DNA of 28,355 nt from an uncultured Eubacteriales bacterium (GCA_900557175.1 USSL01000002.1:1-28355); one strand, 5' to 3'; positions 1-6,983 are shown, numbered from the stretch's first letter. Numbers and translations are program-made. The notes: generated from the letters alone by a model not told the origin.

Positions 1-102
1 AAAGAAGTAAGACCCCTTGAAGACGACGAGGTAGATAGGGCAGAGGTGGAAGTGCAGTAATGCATGGAGCTGACTGTTACTAATAGGTCGAGGGCTTGAC
101 CT
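1..102 (+). rRNA. 23S ribosomal RNA, 3' end (partial)
   Basis: The first ~100 bases match the conserved 3' terminus of bacterial 23S rRNA, including the segments GTGCAGTAATGCAT and CTAATAGGTCGAGGGCTTGA. The gene is cut by the window start, and the 3' end is placed by analogy near 102. A short perfect inverted repeat (TATATGA/TCATATA, about 160-176) lies between it and the next tRNA and may be an rRNA processing signal. No 5S rRNA follows. Confidence 0.93.
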
Positions 103-183
103 GAGAGGTCGGAAGATTGGAAGATGTAAGTAAACTATTACAATATGCAGTTTTGAAGCTATATGAAATCATATAACTTGTAT

Positions 184-256
184 TCCTCCTTAGCTCAGTC
201 GGTAGAGCATGCGGCTGTTAACCGCAGTGTCGCTGGTTCGAGCCCGGCAGGGGGAG
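184..256 (+). tRNA. tRNA-Asn (GTT)
   Basis: A 73-nt cloverleaf can be folded by eye: acceptor TCCTCCT/AGGGGGA, D stem GCTC/GAGC, anticodon stem TGCGG/CCGCA with loop CTGTTAA (anticodon GTT), and T arm GCTGG-TTCGAGC-CCGGC. The CCA end is not encoded. It lies about 80 bases after the 23S end with no promoter visible in between, so it is probably co-transcribed with the rRNA operon. Confidence 0.95.
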
Positions 257-265
257 TATATGAGG

Positions 266-294
266 CCCGTAAGCGAAAGCTTACGGGTTTTTTT
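266..294 (+). terminator. intrinsic terminator of the rRNA/tRNA-Asn transcript
   Basis: A perfect 9-bp stem (CCCGTAAGC / GCTTACGGG) with a GAAA tetraloop is followed by seven T residues. It lies 9 bases after tRNA-Asn. Confidence 0.93.
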
Positions 295-354
295 GATATA
301 TAAATATACATTTTTTGAAATCTTTATAAAAATTTCAGAAAAGACGGGGATGGG

Positions 355-379
355 ATATGATATAATTTTTATATCATAT
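355..379 (+). promoter_or_regulatory. -10 region inside an 11-bp palindrome upstream of the AI-2E-type gene
   Basis: TATAAT at 361-366 sits within a perfect inverted repeat, ATATGATATAA (355-365) and TTATATCATAT (369-379), separated by TTT. A good -35 is not obvious at the correct distance. The palindrome could be an operator over the -10 or simply a short hairpin. Confidence 0.45.
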
Positions 380-428
380 GATTTGGTGGCTGTGTCATAT
401 CAATGAAATAAAATCAGGGGTGAAGTGA

Positions 429-1613
429 GTGAATTTAAGTAAAGAAAATATGAAAAAGATGGCGCTGCTCATTGTTATGGCCATATTGGTTTACAATGGT
501 GTGAAGCACATTGATGTCGTTTTGGATTGTATTATAAAGCTGCTGGGACTTGTATTTCCGTTTATTATAGGCGGTTGTGTTGCTTTTGTACTGAATGTGC
601 CTATGAGCGCCATAGAACGGCATGTGTTTGAACGTTATCATGGAAAGCATCAGAAACTTGTCAGTAAAATAAAACGTCCGTTAAGCTTTTTTATGGCAGT
701 GATTCTGGTTGTTGGTGTTATTATTTTAGTCGCTGTATTTATCACGCCGCAGCTCGGAGAGACGATTGGTGCTATTATTAATCAGATTCCGAAGTTTTTT
801 AATGACGTTCAGGTATGGATTAATCAGTTGATGAATGAATACAAATGGGTAGCTGATCAGCTCGGGCAATTAGAAATTGACTGGAATTCTTTAAGCAAGA
901 GTCTTATTTCGTTTTTGCAGACAAGTATCGGCAGTGCTTTTTCATCGACGATGGGTTTTGCATTTGCTTTGATTAATGGTGTTGTGACATTTTTCCTGGG
1001 CTTTGTATTTGCAGTTTATGTACTGTTTCAGAAAGAGAAGTTGTCTGTTCAGGTTAAAAAAATGATGTATGCTTACCTTAAAGAATCACATGCAGACAGA
1101 ATTATTGAAGTATTGCATATGACGCATCGCACATTTTCAAGATTTTTATCCGGTCAGTGCTGCGAGGCGGTGATTTTAGGCACATTATTTTTTGTAACGC
1201 TGACAATTTTCAAAATGCCGTATGCATTATTGATTAGTGTCGTCATTGCTTTCCTTTCGCTGATACCGATTGTTGGCGCATTTATGGGATGTTTTATCGG
1301 CGCTCTGTTAATTTTGATGGTTAATCCGTGGGAAGCGATTGCATTTGTAGTGATTTTCCTTGTCATCCAGCAGATAGAGGGCAATCTTATTTATCCGAGA
1401 GTTGTCGGAAGTTCGATTGGTCTTCCTGCAATATGGGTACTTGTGGCTGTAACGGTCGGCGGCAGCGCTTTTGGTATTGCTGGTATGCTAGTTTTTATTC
1501 CTCTGACATCAGTTGTTTATTCATTGCTTCGGGAGTGGATGTATAAGCGGCTGAGTGACCGTCATATACCTAAAGAAAAATTTGAGAAACGGAGCAATAA
1601 AAAGAGAAGATAG
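429..1613 (+). CDS. AI-2E transporter family (DUF20/PerM-type) membrane protein
   Basis: This 394-aa protein is a polytopic inner-membrane protein of the AI-2E/PerM/YtvI family. It has hydrophobic segments near residues 12-60, a pair near 85-105, and a C-terminal block of several helices (about 165-370). A soluble amphipathic region lies between them (about 105-160), as in the family. The C-terminal signature with QQIEGNLIYPRVVG and a following glycine-rich helix is typical. The start is GTG at 429, preceded by AGGGGTGA. The C-terminus is very basic. Members export small molecules or couple to ion gradients, and the substrate cannot be read from sequence. The mtaD-like gene follows after 17 bases, so the two are probably co-transcribed. 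Confidence 0.85.
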   Translation: MNLSKENMKKMALLIVMAILVYNGVKHIDVVLDCIIKLLGLVFPFIIGGCVAFVLNVPMSAIERHVFERYHGKHQKLVSKIKRPLSFFMAVILVVGVIILVAVFITPQLGETIGAIINQIPKFFNDVQVWINQLMNEYKWVADQLGQLEIDWNSLSKSLISFLQTSIGSAFSSTMGFAFALINGVVTFFLGFVFAVYVLFQKEKLSVQVKKMMYAYLKESHADRIIEVLHMTHRTFSRFLSGQCCEAVILGTLFFVTLTIFKMPYALLISVVIAFLSLIPIVGAFMGCFIGALLILMVNPWEAIAFVVIFLVIQQIEGNLIYPRVVGSSIGLPAIWVLVAVTVGGSAFGIAGMLVFIPLTSVVYSLLREWMYKRLSDRHIPKEKFEKRSNKKRR

Positions 1614-1630
1614 AATAAGGGGTGTTTAAA

Positions 1631-3001
1631 ATGTCACAGATTTTATTAAAGAATGGTTATATTGTTTCGATGAACGGTGCCGGGCAGGTTTTTGACGGTG
1701 GAAGTGTTCTTGTTGAGAATGATAAAATCATTGCTGTCGGTATTGTTGATGAGCGGCTTATAAAGCCGGATGCCGAGGTTATAGAGCTTGATGGAAAGTA
1801 TGTGCTGCCCGGATTTGTAAATACACATGTACATACGTCACAGCAAATCAGCAGAGGTGTCGGGGATGATGTTGATTTTAAGACATGGCTTCATGAAAGA
1901 ATGTGGCCGTTTGAAAGTAATATGACAGAGGAGGATTCCTATATTTCAACGCTGATGTGCTGTCTTGAACTTATTAAGTCCGGTGTGACATCTTTTGCAG
2001 AACCGGGCGGTCAATTTGTCAGTGGTATGTGTCGGGCTGTGGCTGAAGCCGGAATTCGCGGAAAGCTTGCCAAATCAGTGATGGACTGCGGTGACGGACT
2101 TCCGGAAATATGGCATAAGACGGCAGATGAGGAATTAGAGACGCAGCTTGAAGATTTTAAGAAGTTTCATAATACTGCGGACGGCAGAGTTCAGATATGG
2201 TTTGGCCTGAGAACAATTTTTAATAATACAGATGATGTTATTGTCCGGACAAAGGCGCTTGCAGATAAATACGGTGTCGGTGTGCATATGCATGTGGCGG
2301 AGGCCAAAAGCGAGATCGAGTATACAAAAGAGATTTACGGCGAACCGACAGTCACTCATTTAAACAGGCTTGGCGTTCTTGATAAGAATCTTTTGGCAGT
2401 GCATACGGTGTGGCTGACAAATGAGGAAGTAGCTCTTTTTAAAGAACATGATGTAAAGGTATCTCACAATCCTGCATCAGCGATGAGAGTTTTAGGCTTT
2501 GCAAAAATTCCAAGAATGCTTAATGAGGGGATTTGTGTTTCTATCGGCACGGACGGCGCGTCCTCAAGCAACCGTATGGATATGGTGGACGAGATGTGGC
2601 TGACTTCCCTGATTCATAAAGGCTGGCGTTTGGATTCGACAGTTGTACCTTCACAGGATATTTTAAAAATGGCAACAATCAATGGCGCCAGAGCACTTTT
2701 GGATGATAAAATTTATGGCAGCATTGAAGTCGGAAAAAAAGCAGACTTGATTATTATTAATCCGTTCGGACCGTCCATGATGCCTGTCAATGATAAAATA
2801 GCCGCTCTTGTGACGGCGATGCATTCTTCAAATATTGAAAGCAGTATGTGTGATGGCAGATGGATTATGCGTGACAGAAAGGTACTGACATTAGATGAGG
2901 AAATGATTGTTAAAGCTGCCTGTGAACATGCAGATGCGATTTATAAGCGTGCAGGCATTGTACTTCCGGACAGATTTCCGGTCATTCATTGCAGAAAATA
3001 A
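1631..3001 (+). CDS. mtaD: amidohydrolase, MtaD-like (5'-methylthioadenosine/S-adenosylhomocysteine deaminase family)
   Basis: This is a 456-aa metal-dependent hydrolase of the amidohydrolase superfamily (TrzN/AtzA/MtaD branch). A small N-terminal beta domain leads into VLPGFVNTHVH with metal ligands H66 and H68. HMHVAEAKSE, LAVHTVWL, SHNPASAMR and IGTDGASSSN follow in the usual order and carry the remaining His/Asp/Glu ligands. ATG at 1631 is preferred over GTG at 1622 because AGGGG (1618-1622) is 8 bases upstream. Family members deaminate MTA, SAH or adenosine, and some act on guanine or triazines, so the exact substrate is uncertain. A strong terminator follows. Confidence 0.8.
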   Translation: MSQILLKNGYIVSMNGAGQVFDGGSVLVENDKIIAVGIVDERLIKPDAEVIELDGKYVLPGFVNTHVHTSQQISRGVGDDVDFKTWLHERMWPFESNMTEEDSYISTLMCCLELIKSGVTSFAEPGGQFVSGMCRAVAEAGIRGKLAKSVMDCGDGLPEIWHKTADEELETQLEDFKKFHNTADGRVQIWFGLRTIFNNTDDVIVRTKALADKYGVGVHMHVAEAKSEIEYTKEIYGEPTVTHLNRLGVLDKNLLAVHTVWLTNEEVALFKEHDVKVSHNPASAMRVLGFAKIPRMLNEGICVSIGTDGASSSNRMDMVDEMWLTSLIHKGWRLDSTVVPSQDILKMATINGARALLDDKIYGSIEVGKKADLIIINPFGPSMMPVNDKIAALVTAMHSSNIESSMCDGRWIMRDRKVLTLDEEMIVKAACEHADAIYKRAGIVLPDRFPVIHCRK

Positions 3002-3018
3002 AAATTGATATATGTAAG

Positions 3019-3070
3019 AAATAAATCATCGGACAGTATCATGTAACTTTTCGATGATTTATTTTATTTA
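3019..3070 (+). terminator. intrinsic terminator after the amidohydrolase
   Basis: A perfect 13-bp stem (AAATAAATCATCG at 3019-3031 with CGATGATTTATTT at 3052-3064) lies 18 bases after the stop codon and is followed by a T-rich tail. Confidence 0.8.
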
Positions 3071-3095
3071 CATCTTCTGTTTTTAGTGCTATAAT
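3067..3095 (+). promoter_or_regulatory. promoter of tRNA-Gly
   Basis: TTTACA (3067-3072), a 17-bp spacer and TATAAT (3090-3095) lie 10 bases ahead of the tRNA. The -35 overlaps the tail of the preceding terminator. Confidence 0.8.
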
Positions 3096-3105
3096 GAATT
3101 TGTTC

Positions 3106-3176
3106 GCAGATATAGTACATCGGTAGTATGCCAGCTTCCCAAGCTGGAGAGGCGGGTTCGATTCCCGTTATCTGCT
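3106..3176 (+). tRNA. tRNA-Gly (CCC)
   Basis: A 71-nt cloverleaf: acceptor GCAGATA/TATCTGC, anticodon stem CCAGC/GCTGG with loop TTCCCAA (anticodon CCC), and T arm GCGGG-TTCGATT-CCCGT. The CCA end is not encoded. It has its own promoter and is followed directly by a terminator. Confidence 0.93.
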
Positions 3177-3180
3177 GAAA

Positions 3181-3220
3181 AAGGCATGAAAGTATCAGAA
3201 ATTTTACTTTCATGCCTTTT
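3181..3220 (+). terminator. intrinsic terminator after tRNA-Gly
   Basis: A 14-bp perfect stem (AAGGCATGAAAGTA 3181-3194 with TACTTTCATGCCTT 3205-3218) ends in a short T run, 4 bases after the tRNA. Confidence 0.9.
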
Positions 3221-3328
3221 ATAATTCACCAACGCTTCACAATTTATACGCATTTATGTCACATTATGACAGTATAGTAATATATGTAAAAGTTAATTGA
3301 AGTTTTTTTCATATGTTTCCTCTTTTTG

Positions 3329-3358
3329 AAAAGCCCGGTTCCTCCCTTCCGGGCTTTT
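3329..3358. terminator. bidirectional hairpin terminator
   Basis: AAAAGCCCGG (3329-3338) and CCGGGCTTTT (3349-3358) form a 10-bp stem with A/T runs on both sides, so it can act in either direction. The region 3221-3433 contains no convincing gene. Confidence 0.7.
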
Positions 3359-3423
3359 GATTTTGTAAGGAAACTTTTGCTTTGATATAAGATATTTTTC
3401 GTCTCGGTATAAGATGTTTCTGC

Positions 3424-3455
3424 CAAAAAAATAAGCTCTTGAAAAAACAAGAGCT
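3424..3455 (-). terminator. original tRNA-Thr terminator, now at the element's left border
   Basis: On the minus strand, AGCTCTTG-TTTTTT-CAAGAGCT forms a perfect 8-bp hairpin followed by TATTTTTTT. It lies 6 bases downstream of the truncated tRNA-Thr copy. Before insertion it would have followed the intact tRNA-Thr, and it can now stop the element's leftward operon. Confidence 0.8.
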
Positions 3456-3461
3456 GTAAAA

Positions 3462-3504
3462 AGCTAACAGCGGGAATCGAACCCGCGACCTACGCATTAC
3501 GAGT
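3462..3504. repeat. attL: attachment-site repeat, left copy (3' half of tRNA-Thr)
   Basis: These 43 bp are identical to 12694-12736, which spans tRNA-Thr(CGT) from the anticodon loop to the 3' end. The flanking bases differ on both sides (A/C on the left, T/G on the right). This is the signature of a tyrosine-recombinase insertion into a tRNA gene: one end keeps a complete tRNA and the other keeps a 3' fragment. It marks the left boundary of the integrated element. Confidence 0.93.
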
Positions 3505-3540
3505 TATCATTTTTAATTTTATCACTTATACATCATACGT

Positions 3541-3565
3541 TGAAAGGCTTGATTTTACTGACTTT
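3541..3565 (+). repeat. 25-bp repeat, left copy
   Basis: TGAAAGGCTTGATTTTACTG and the next five bases match 12661-12685 at 24 of 25 positions in the same orientation. It lies 36 bp inside the left core repeat. It may be an arm-type or excisionase site. Confidence 0.75.
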
Positions 3566-3597
3566 CTTTATTTTTTTCTTTAAATATCCTTTAGTCG

Positions 3598-3640
3598 TTT
3601 TGACTACTATTTTATTGCTTTAGTAGTCAAATAGTAGTCA
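3598..3640 (+). repeat. TAGTAGTCA cluster, left end (candidate integrase arm sites)
   Basis: Three copies of TAGTAGTCA occur: one inverted (3601-3609) and two direct (3621-3629 and 3632-3640) spaced 11 bp apart. The direct pair is shared, 19 identical bases, with 12589-12607 at the other end. Paired arm sites near both ends are expected for integrases with an N-terminal arm-binding domain. Confidence 0.7.
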
Positions 3641-3642
3641 CG

Positions 3643-4503
3643 TTACATCAGTGCCGCCCGCTCTGTTGAGCTTGTCCACGTCCTATTGAAAGATGCAGCA
3701 CTGCCACGAAAAGCCGTGCTTTCCTGTACGTCCGTCAGATATGGCTGAAGCTTCCGGGCATTTCTTGGAAGCCTTAAAATTCGCATCGCGTTCTTTTCCT
3801 TTTGCCTAATCGCTTCTATTGTGACGCCGCTTTCTCTTGCAATGTCAACAAAGGTGCGCTGTTCTTGATACCTTGCCCGGATGATGTAGGGCAAATTCTC
3901 CGGCAGCGCATCCACAAGCGGCCATATTGCAGCACGCAGCTGCTCTTGCTGTATATCTTCTAAGACCTGCTCGTATTCATCGACAGCACAGGGCACAAGG
4001 TCATATAAGGTGGCGTCTTCGTCTTCGCCTACAGGCGTGTCAAGGCTTCCGATTCTTGCCATACAAGCCGCAGCTTTAACATTCTTAAGGGCTTCATCAC
4101 TGATTCCCATAAGATGACAGATTTCTTTATTTGTGGGATTCCGGCTATATTCCTGCTGCCATATCTGCGATATCTTGTTATAATCTTCAATTCTTTCACG
4201 CATGTGCACTGATATGCGCACGGTTCCATTATTCTTCACGTATCGGTCTATAGATAGTCTTATCCAGTAAGCGGCATAGCTTATAAAGGCGACATCATAA
4301 CCAAATTCAAAACGCCTTGCAGCTTCATACAGACCAAAGAAAGCTTCTTGCATTAAGTCGTCTATTTCAGCGTATGACGCATATTTACAGGCTATTCTAT
4401 AAATAAATCCCCTGTTATTCTGATAGAGCTTATCAAGGCTGTACGAAGCATTAACGCCGCCTTGTATGTCTTTCACAAGTTCTTCATTTGTTTGATTTTC
4501 CAT
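3643..4503 (-). CDS. sigma-70 family RNA polymerase sigma factor
   Basis: This 286-aa protein has a region-2 core (DDLMQEAFFGLYEAARRFE and SYAAYWIRLSIDRYV, about residues 45-100). A region-3-like segment with NPTNKEICHLMGIS follows (about 130-155). The C-terminal region-4 helix-turn-helix, FVDIARESGVTIEAIRQKE, lies at about residues 215-235. ATG at 4503 is chosen because GAAAGGGG lies just upstream; the longer reading frame runs back through a terminator-like hairpin. It is the last gene of the leftward operon and ends 3 bases from the arm-site cluster. It likely redirects host RNA polymerase to element or helper-phage promoters, though the target is unknown. Confidence 0.85.
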   Translation of the reverse strand: MENQTNEELVKDIQGGVNASYSLDKLYQNNRGFIYRIACKYASYAEIDDLMQEAFFGLYEAARRFEFGYDVAFISYAAYWIRLSIDRYVKNNGTVRISVHMRERIEDYNKISQIWQQEYSRNPTNKEICHLMGISDEALKNVKAAACMARIGSLDTPVGEDEDATLYDLVPCAVDEYEQVLEDIQQEQLRAAIWPLVDALPENLPYIIRARYQEQRTFVDIARESGVTIEAIRQKEKNAMRILRLPRNARKLQPYLTDVQESTAFRGSAASFNRTWTSSTERAALM

Positions 4504-4517
4504 TATGTCGCCCCTTT

Positions 4518-4559
4518 CAAAAAACGCCCCAAGCAATCCATACAGGAAAGTCCGAGGCG
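4518..4559 (-). terminator. hairpin with U-tract ahead of the sigma gene (attenuator-like)
   Basis: On the minus strand CGCCTC pairs with GGGGCG (one G-T wobble) and is followed by six T residues, between the coiled-coil gene and the sigma-factor start. The stem is short, so partial read-through is likely and would keep sigma expression low. Confidence 0.5.
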
Positions 4560-4567
4560 CTCTGTGC

Positions 4568-5293
4568 TTAGTTTTCCATACTCTTAACAAGTTTAATTTT
4601 TCTGTCGATTTCCTCAATAAAAGAATTTAAAATCATATCTGTCGTACCCTCAATATTAAATCTTGATGCACCGTCAATTTGTGAAAATCCGTCACCCATA
4701 CTTTTAACATTGTCATAGGAAAGGTATGAATAAATCTGTTTTAGCTGCTCAAGTTCCTTTTCAACAATGTTGATCTGATCAGCACCAGTGTACTGATTTA
4801 TTTTTTCTAAAATCTGATCAGCTAAATAAGCATCACTTTCTTTGACATTGAAATATAAAACTTCTAAGATGTTCGGGTCCTTATCTGCTGCATATTCAAA
4901 AAAGTTTCGTTTATCATCGTCGGTCATTGTTGGCAGAATGGTCTGCAATTTCAATAAGTTGTTTGTAGATATGTCTTTATCGCCGGTGCAGATTACGGCT
5001 TTGTCTTTCATGTTTTTAAATTCGGCTGCCATATCGTCATTAAACTTATCAACTGCATTTTTAACCTGCTGTTCATATTTACCCCGTTCTTTTTCTTCCC
5101 ATTCCTGAACAAAAGTGGCCGAATAGCCCGAAGCATTTATTTTTTCTCTTTCATGCTCGTATGTATTATAAGCATACACAACTTTGCTTTGAATTTGATT
5201 CAAGAAAGCTTTAAATTTTTCCAACACATCAATAGCATTTGTTTTAGCCTTTTTCGCTTTGACATCTTCAATAATGTTTTCGTAAATATTCAT
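4568..5293 (-). CDS. coiled-coil, charged protein of unknown function
   Basis: This 241-aa protein is acidic and Lys/Glu-rich, has no membrane segment, and its long stretches look alpha-helical (about residues 1-100 and 165-241). I do not recognise a family. The start at 5293 has AAGGAG directly upstream. It lies 11 bases from the cold-shock gene and probably shares its promoter at 5653-5681. By size and helical character it could be a scaffold-like or phage-interference protein, but nothing in the sequence proves this. Confidence 0.7.
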   Translation of the reverse strand: MNIYENIIEDVKAKKAKTNAIDVLEKFKAFLNQIQSKVVYAYNTYEHEREKINASGYSATFVQEWEEKERGKYEQQVKNAVDKFNDDMAAEFKNMKDKAVICTGDKDISTNNLLKLQTILPTMTDDDKRNFFEYAADKDPNILEVLYFNVKESDAYLADQILEKINQYTGADQINIVEKELEQLKQIYSYLSYDNVKSMGDGFSQIDGASRFNIEGTTDMILNSFIEEIDRKIKLVKSMEN

Positions 5294-5304
5294 TTTCTTC
5301 TCCT

Positions 5305-5505
5305 TTACTCCACTACGACATTAATTGCTTTATTTCCTTTTTCTACGGTTTCAACACAATAACTGACTTTCTGACCGGCTTCCAGCGTTCTAAAGCCCTG
5401 CATTAAGATATTGGACTGATGTACAAAGACATCACCGCCGCCATTATCAACAATAAAGCCGAAGCCCTTTAATGGATTGAACCATTTCACTACACCATGC
5501 TGCAT
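5305..5505 (-). CDS. cold-shock-domain protein (CspA family)
   Basis: This 66-aa single cold-shock domain begins [20 protein letters not shown]. Both RNA-binding motifs are present: RNP1 (KGFGFI, about residues 12-17) and RNP2 (DVFVHQ, about 25-30). ATG at 5505 has AGGAG about 9 bases upstream; the longer frame has no such site. Proteins of this fold bind single-stranded RNA/DNA and act as RNA chaperones. The gene is preceded by its own promoter and an untranslated leader of about 140 nt with competing hairpins, as in regulated csp mRNAs. A cold-shock protein inside a small integrated element is unusual. Confidence 0.9.
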   Translation of the reverse strand: MQHGVVKWFNPLKGFGFIVDNGGGDVFVHQSNILMQGFRTLEAGQKVSYCVETVEKGNKAINVVVE

Positions 5506-5542
5506 AATTTCACTACTCCTTCCAATTGCTTCCCACGCAAAC

Positions 5543-5622
5543 AAAAAGCGCCGGAACAACTAAAGCCGCCTATTACGACCTTTTGTTATTCCCGCGCCCT
5601 ATGGCTTCCGGCTGCTGCCGGG
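5543..5622 (-). promoter_or_regulatory. structured 5' leader of the cold-shock gene (possible attenuator)
   Basis: In the minus-strand transcript CCGGC-AGCA-GCCGG (5621-5608) forms a compact hairpin. Its 3' half is also part of GCCGGAA (5612-5606), which can pair with TTCCGGC (5556-5550), followed by GCTTTTTG. The two folds are mutually exclusive, and the second ends like an intrinsic terminator. Thermosensing or attenuation is inferred, not shown. Confidence 0.45.
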
Positions 5623-5652
5623 GTACTATGTGTTATTTATTTGTATAAATAT

Positions 5653-5681
5653 ATTATACTGTATATGTTCTAAACAATCAA
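5653..5681 (-). promoter_or_regulatory. promoter for the cold-shock / coiled-coil / sigma genes
   Basis: On the minus strand TTGATT (5681-5676), 17 bp, TATAAT (5658-5653). It lies downstream of the KGG gene's terminator, so the last three genes form a separate transcription unit. Confidence 0.75.
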
Positions 5682-5700
5682 TCATATTTTCAATCATACA

Positions 5701-5730
5701 AAAAGCGCCCCATATTTCTACAGGGCGCTA
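5701..5730 (-). terminator. intrinsic terminator after the KGG-motif gene
   Basis: On the minus strand AGCGCCC and GGGCGCT flank an 11-nt loop and are followed by TTTTTG. It separates the upstream part of the leftward operon from the cold-shock unit. Confidence 0.8.
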
Positions 5731-5775
5731 CACGCTTGCTATATTTTCATGACGCGCTTATTATTCGCCTTGGCT

Positions 5776-5973
5776 TTACTCGTGCTTTCCGGTACCAGCG
5801 AAAAACTCCGCCAGTTCTTTCAGTGTCTTTCGCTCAATAAGCATATTCGCCAGCTTTTTAAGCTCTGCTTTTTTGCGGCGCGCCTTACCGGATGCAATGC
5901 CGCCTTTTCTTCCCATTTCCCGCAGTTTTTCCGGGCTTCGTTCGCTGTTTGGTACAAGGTTGTTGCTGTTCAT
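5776..5973 (-). CDS. small basic protein with KGG-like motif
   Basis: This 65-aa, Lys/Arg-rich protein has SPEKLREMGRKGGIASGKAR at about residues 13-32 and a helical charged C-terminus. The GRKGGIASGKAR stretch resembles the KGG motif of stress-induced small proteins and recurs in small phage and element proteins of Clostridia. No enzymatic residues are seen; nucleic-acid binding is a guess from charge. A GGAGG-like site precedes the ATG. The gene lies 53 bases downstream of a 59-aa ORF in the same direction. Confidence 0.7.
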   Translation of the reverse strand: MNSNNLVPNSERSPEKLREMGRKGGIASGKARRKKAELKKLANMLIERKTLKELAEFFAGTGKHE

Positions 5974-6026
5974 CGTTTTACCTCCGTTTTTACGCTCGTT
6001 ATAATCTGTCTTGATGTCAAGTTTTG

Positions 6027-6206
6027 TTAAGTTTTTTCAGGTTTTCCACTCTTTTTCTGCGTATTTTCAATAGTGATATATGCTTTCTTATATCGCCCTG
6101 TCTGCCCCTTTGGCTGCTTATGTGACTGTATTACAGGGGAAAGCCGCTTTAATACTTCCTGAAGCTCATCGGGGCGCTCATAGGATACTTTTATCTTCAC
6201 GCTCAT
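6027..6206 (-). CDS. small conserved element protein, 59 aa
   Basis: A short reading frame encodes 59 residues beginning MSVKIKVSYERPDELQEVLK and ending KKSGKPEKT. It has a beta-strand start, a predicted helix (about residues 12-29) and a basic tail with GRYKKAYI. AAAGGCGATACA precedes the ATG with a usable AAAGG site. Similar KIKVSYE...PEEL...GRYKKAY proteins occur in Clostridial phages and integrative elements (from memory, not searched). Function is unknown. Confidence 0.65.
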   Translation of the reverse strand: MSVKIKVSYERPDELQEVLKRLSPVIQSHKQPKGQTGRYKKAYITIENTQKKSGKPEKT

Positions 6207-6408
6207 TGTATCGCCTTTCTTTCAAATTGGCGGCCGTGTTGGTAGCGCGACCGCCGTTACGCTCATACGTGTATCATCTTCGGATTTTTTTATTTATAGT
6301 CGCGTTGCAGCACGACTTTACTAGTCATCTCTAAACGAGAGGCCGCGGCCTGTTTGGCGCCAAGCCGCTTTATATGATTATCTTCGGAACATATAGCCTA
6401 TAGCTGAA
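6207..6408. other. gene-free GC-rich palindromic patch
   Basis: About 200 bases between two small genes hold no credible ORF. They contain two adjacent perfect 10-bp palindromes, GGCCGCGGCC (6341-6350) and TTGGCGCCAA (6354-6363). A GGCGG/CCGCC inverted repeat (6229-6233/6251-6255) and a 7-bp AGTCGCG/CACGACT hairpin near 6301 also occur. This is far more GC-rich and structured than its surroundings, so a cis-acting site or RNA is possible. Confidence 0.5.
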
Positions 6409-6564
6409 TTAGTGCTTTATCTTTGGCATATAGCAGCCACTTACAGTATACAGGAAGCCTTTACAGTCACAAACCTGCTGCTTTGTATGTACAGGATAGC
6501 GCTTACCACAGGCAAGGCATTTTTTATATGCCGGTATGGCTGCGCCTGTTTTTGTGTTACTCAT
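6409..6564 (-). CDS. small cysteine-rich protein, possible zinc ribbon, 51 aa
   Basis: A 51-residue frame encodes MSNTKTGAAIPAYKKCLACG at its start, then a CDC and a further Cys near the C-terminus. The pattern CLACG...VCDC looks like a single zinc knuckle. Its ATG overlaps the stop of the upstream 140-aa gene (ATGA at 6564-6561), and GAGGTG lies 8 bases before it, indicating translational coupling. It would be easy to miss because of its length. Function is unknown; nucleic-acid binding is inferred. Confidence 0.7.
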   Translation of the reverse strand: MSNTKTGAAIPAYKKCLACGKRYPVHTKQQVCDCKGFLYTVSGCYMPKIKH

Positions 6565-6983
6565 TCTTTGCACCTCGCTTTTTTTGCCATATTTTTATAC
6601 AATTTTCGCCTTACTCGGATGATCCAGTTTAAACAACGCAATGATTTATATATATTTATGTTCGTTTTTAATGCAATGTCATTCATGCGCCACTTGCTCG
6701 CATCATCAAGTGAAAGATATTTTTCGACAACCATCTTGTAAAACTCATAGTTTACATTGCCCTTATTTAAAACAATCCAGTCTCTTTCATGACAATAGAA
6801 AAATGCCACATCTTTTGCTAGTCCGTATTTTGTTACCCATTCCGGGATATCCTCGACATTACATGAACCTATGCCACGCTCTACATTTAAAATCTTAATT
6901 CGGACGGCTGTGTGCGGGTATTTTTCTTTTGCTACGCTTTTATTTAAAAACTTCAGGGAAGTGCCGTTTATATGTTCAGTCAT
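6561..6983 (-). CDS. hypothetical protein of the element, 140 aa
   Basis: This 140-aa, basic soluble protein has mixed secondary structure. It contains a helical C-terminal half rich in Arg/Lys (WIIRVRRKLYKNMAKKARCKE at the end). I do not recognise a family. GGAGG lies just before ATG 6983, inside the end of the 37-aa gene, so the two overlap by 8 bases and are coupled. A 51-aa gene overlaps its stop codon. It is part of the early/replication block of the leftward operon. Confidence 0.65.
   Translation of the reverse strand: MTEHINGTSLKFLNKSVAKEKYPHTAVRIKILNVERGIGSCNVEDIPEWVTKYGLAKDVAFFYCHERDWIVLNKGNVNYEFYKMVVEKYLSLDDASKWRMNDIALKTNINIYKSLRCLNWIIRVRRKLYKNMAKKARCKE

Noticed and set aside
435..650. 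Minus-strand frame opposite the AI-2E-family gene
   Set aside because: Shadow of the real plus-strand gene, with no ribosome site and an unlikely composition.
3309..3497. Minus-strand frame ending in the tRNA fragment region
   Set aside because: Runs through two terminator hairpins and the tRNA-Thr remnant and is not a credible protein.
5749..6334. Plus-strand frames opposite the small leftward genes
   Set aside because: Cys/Phe/Leu-rich translations antisense to better-supported genes that have ribosome sites.
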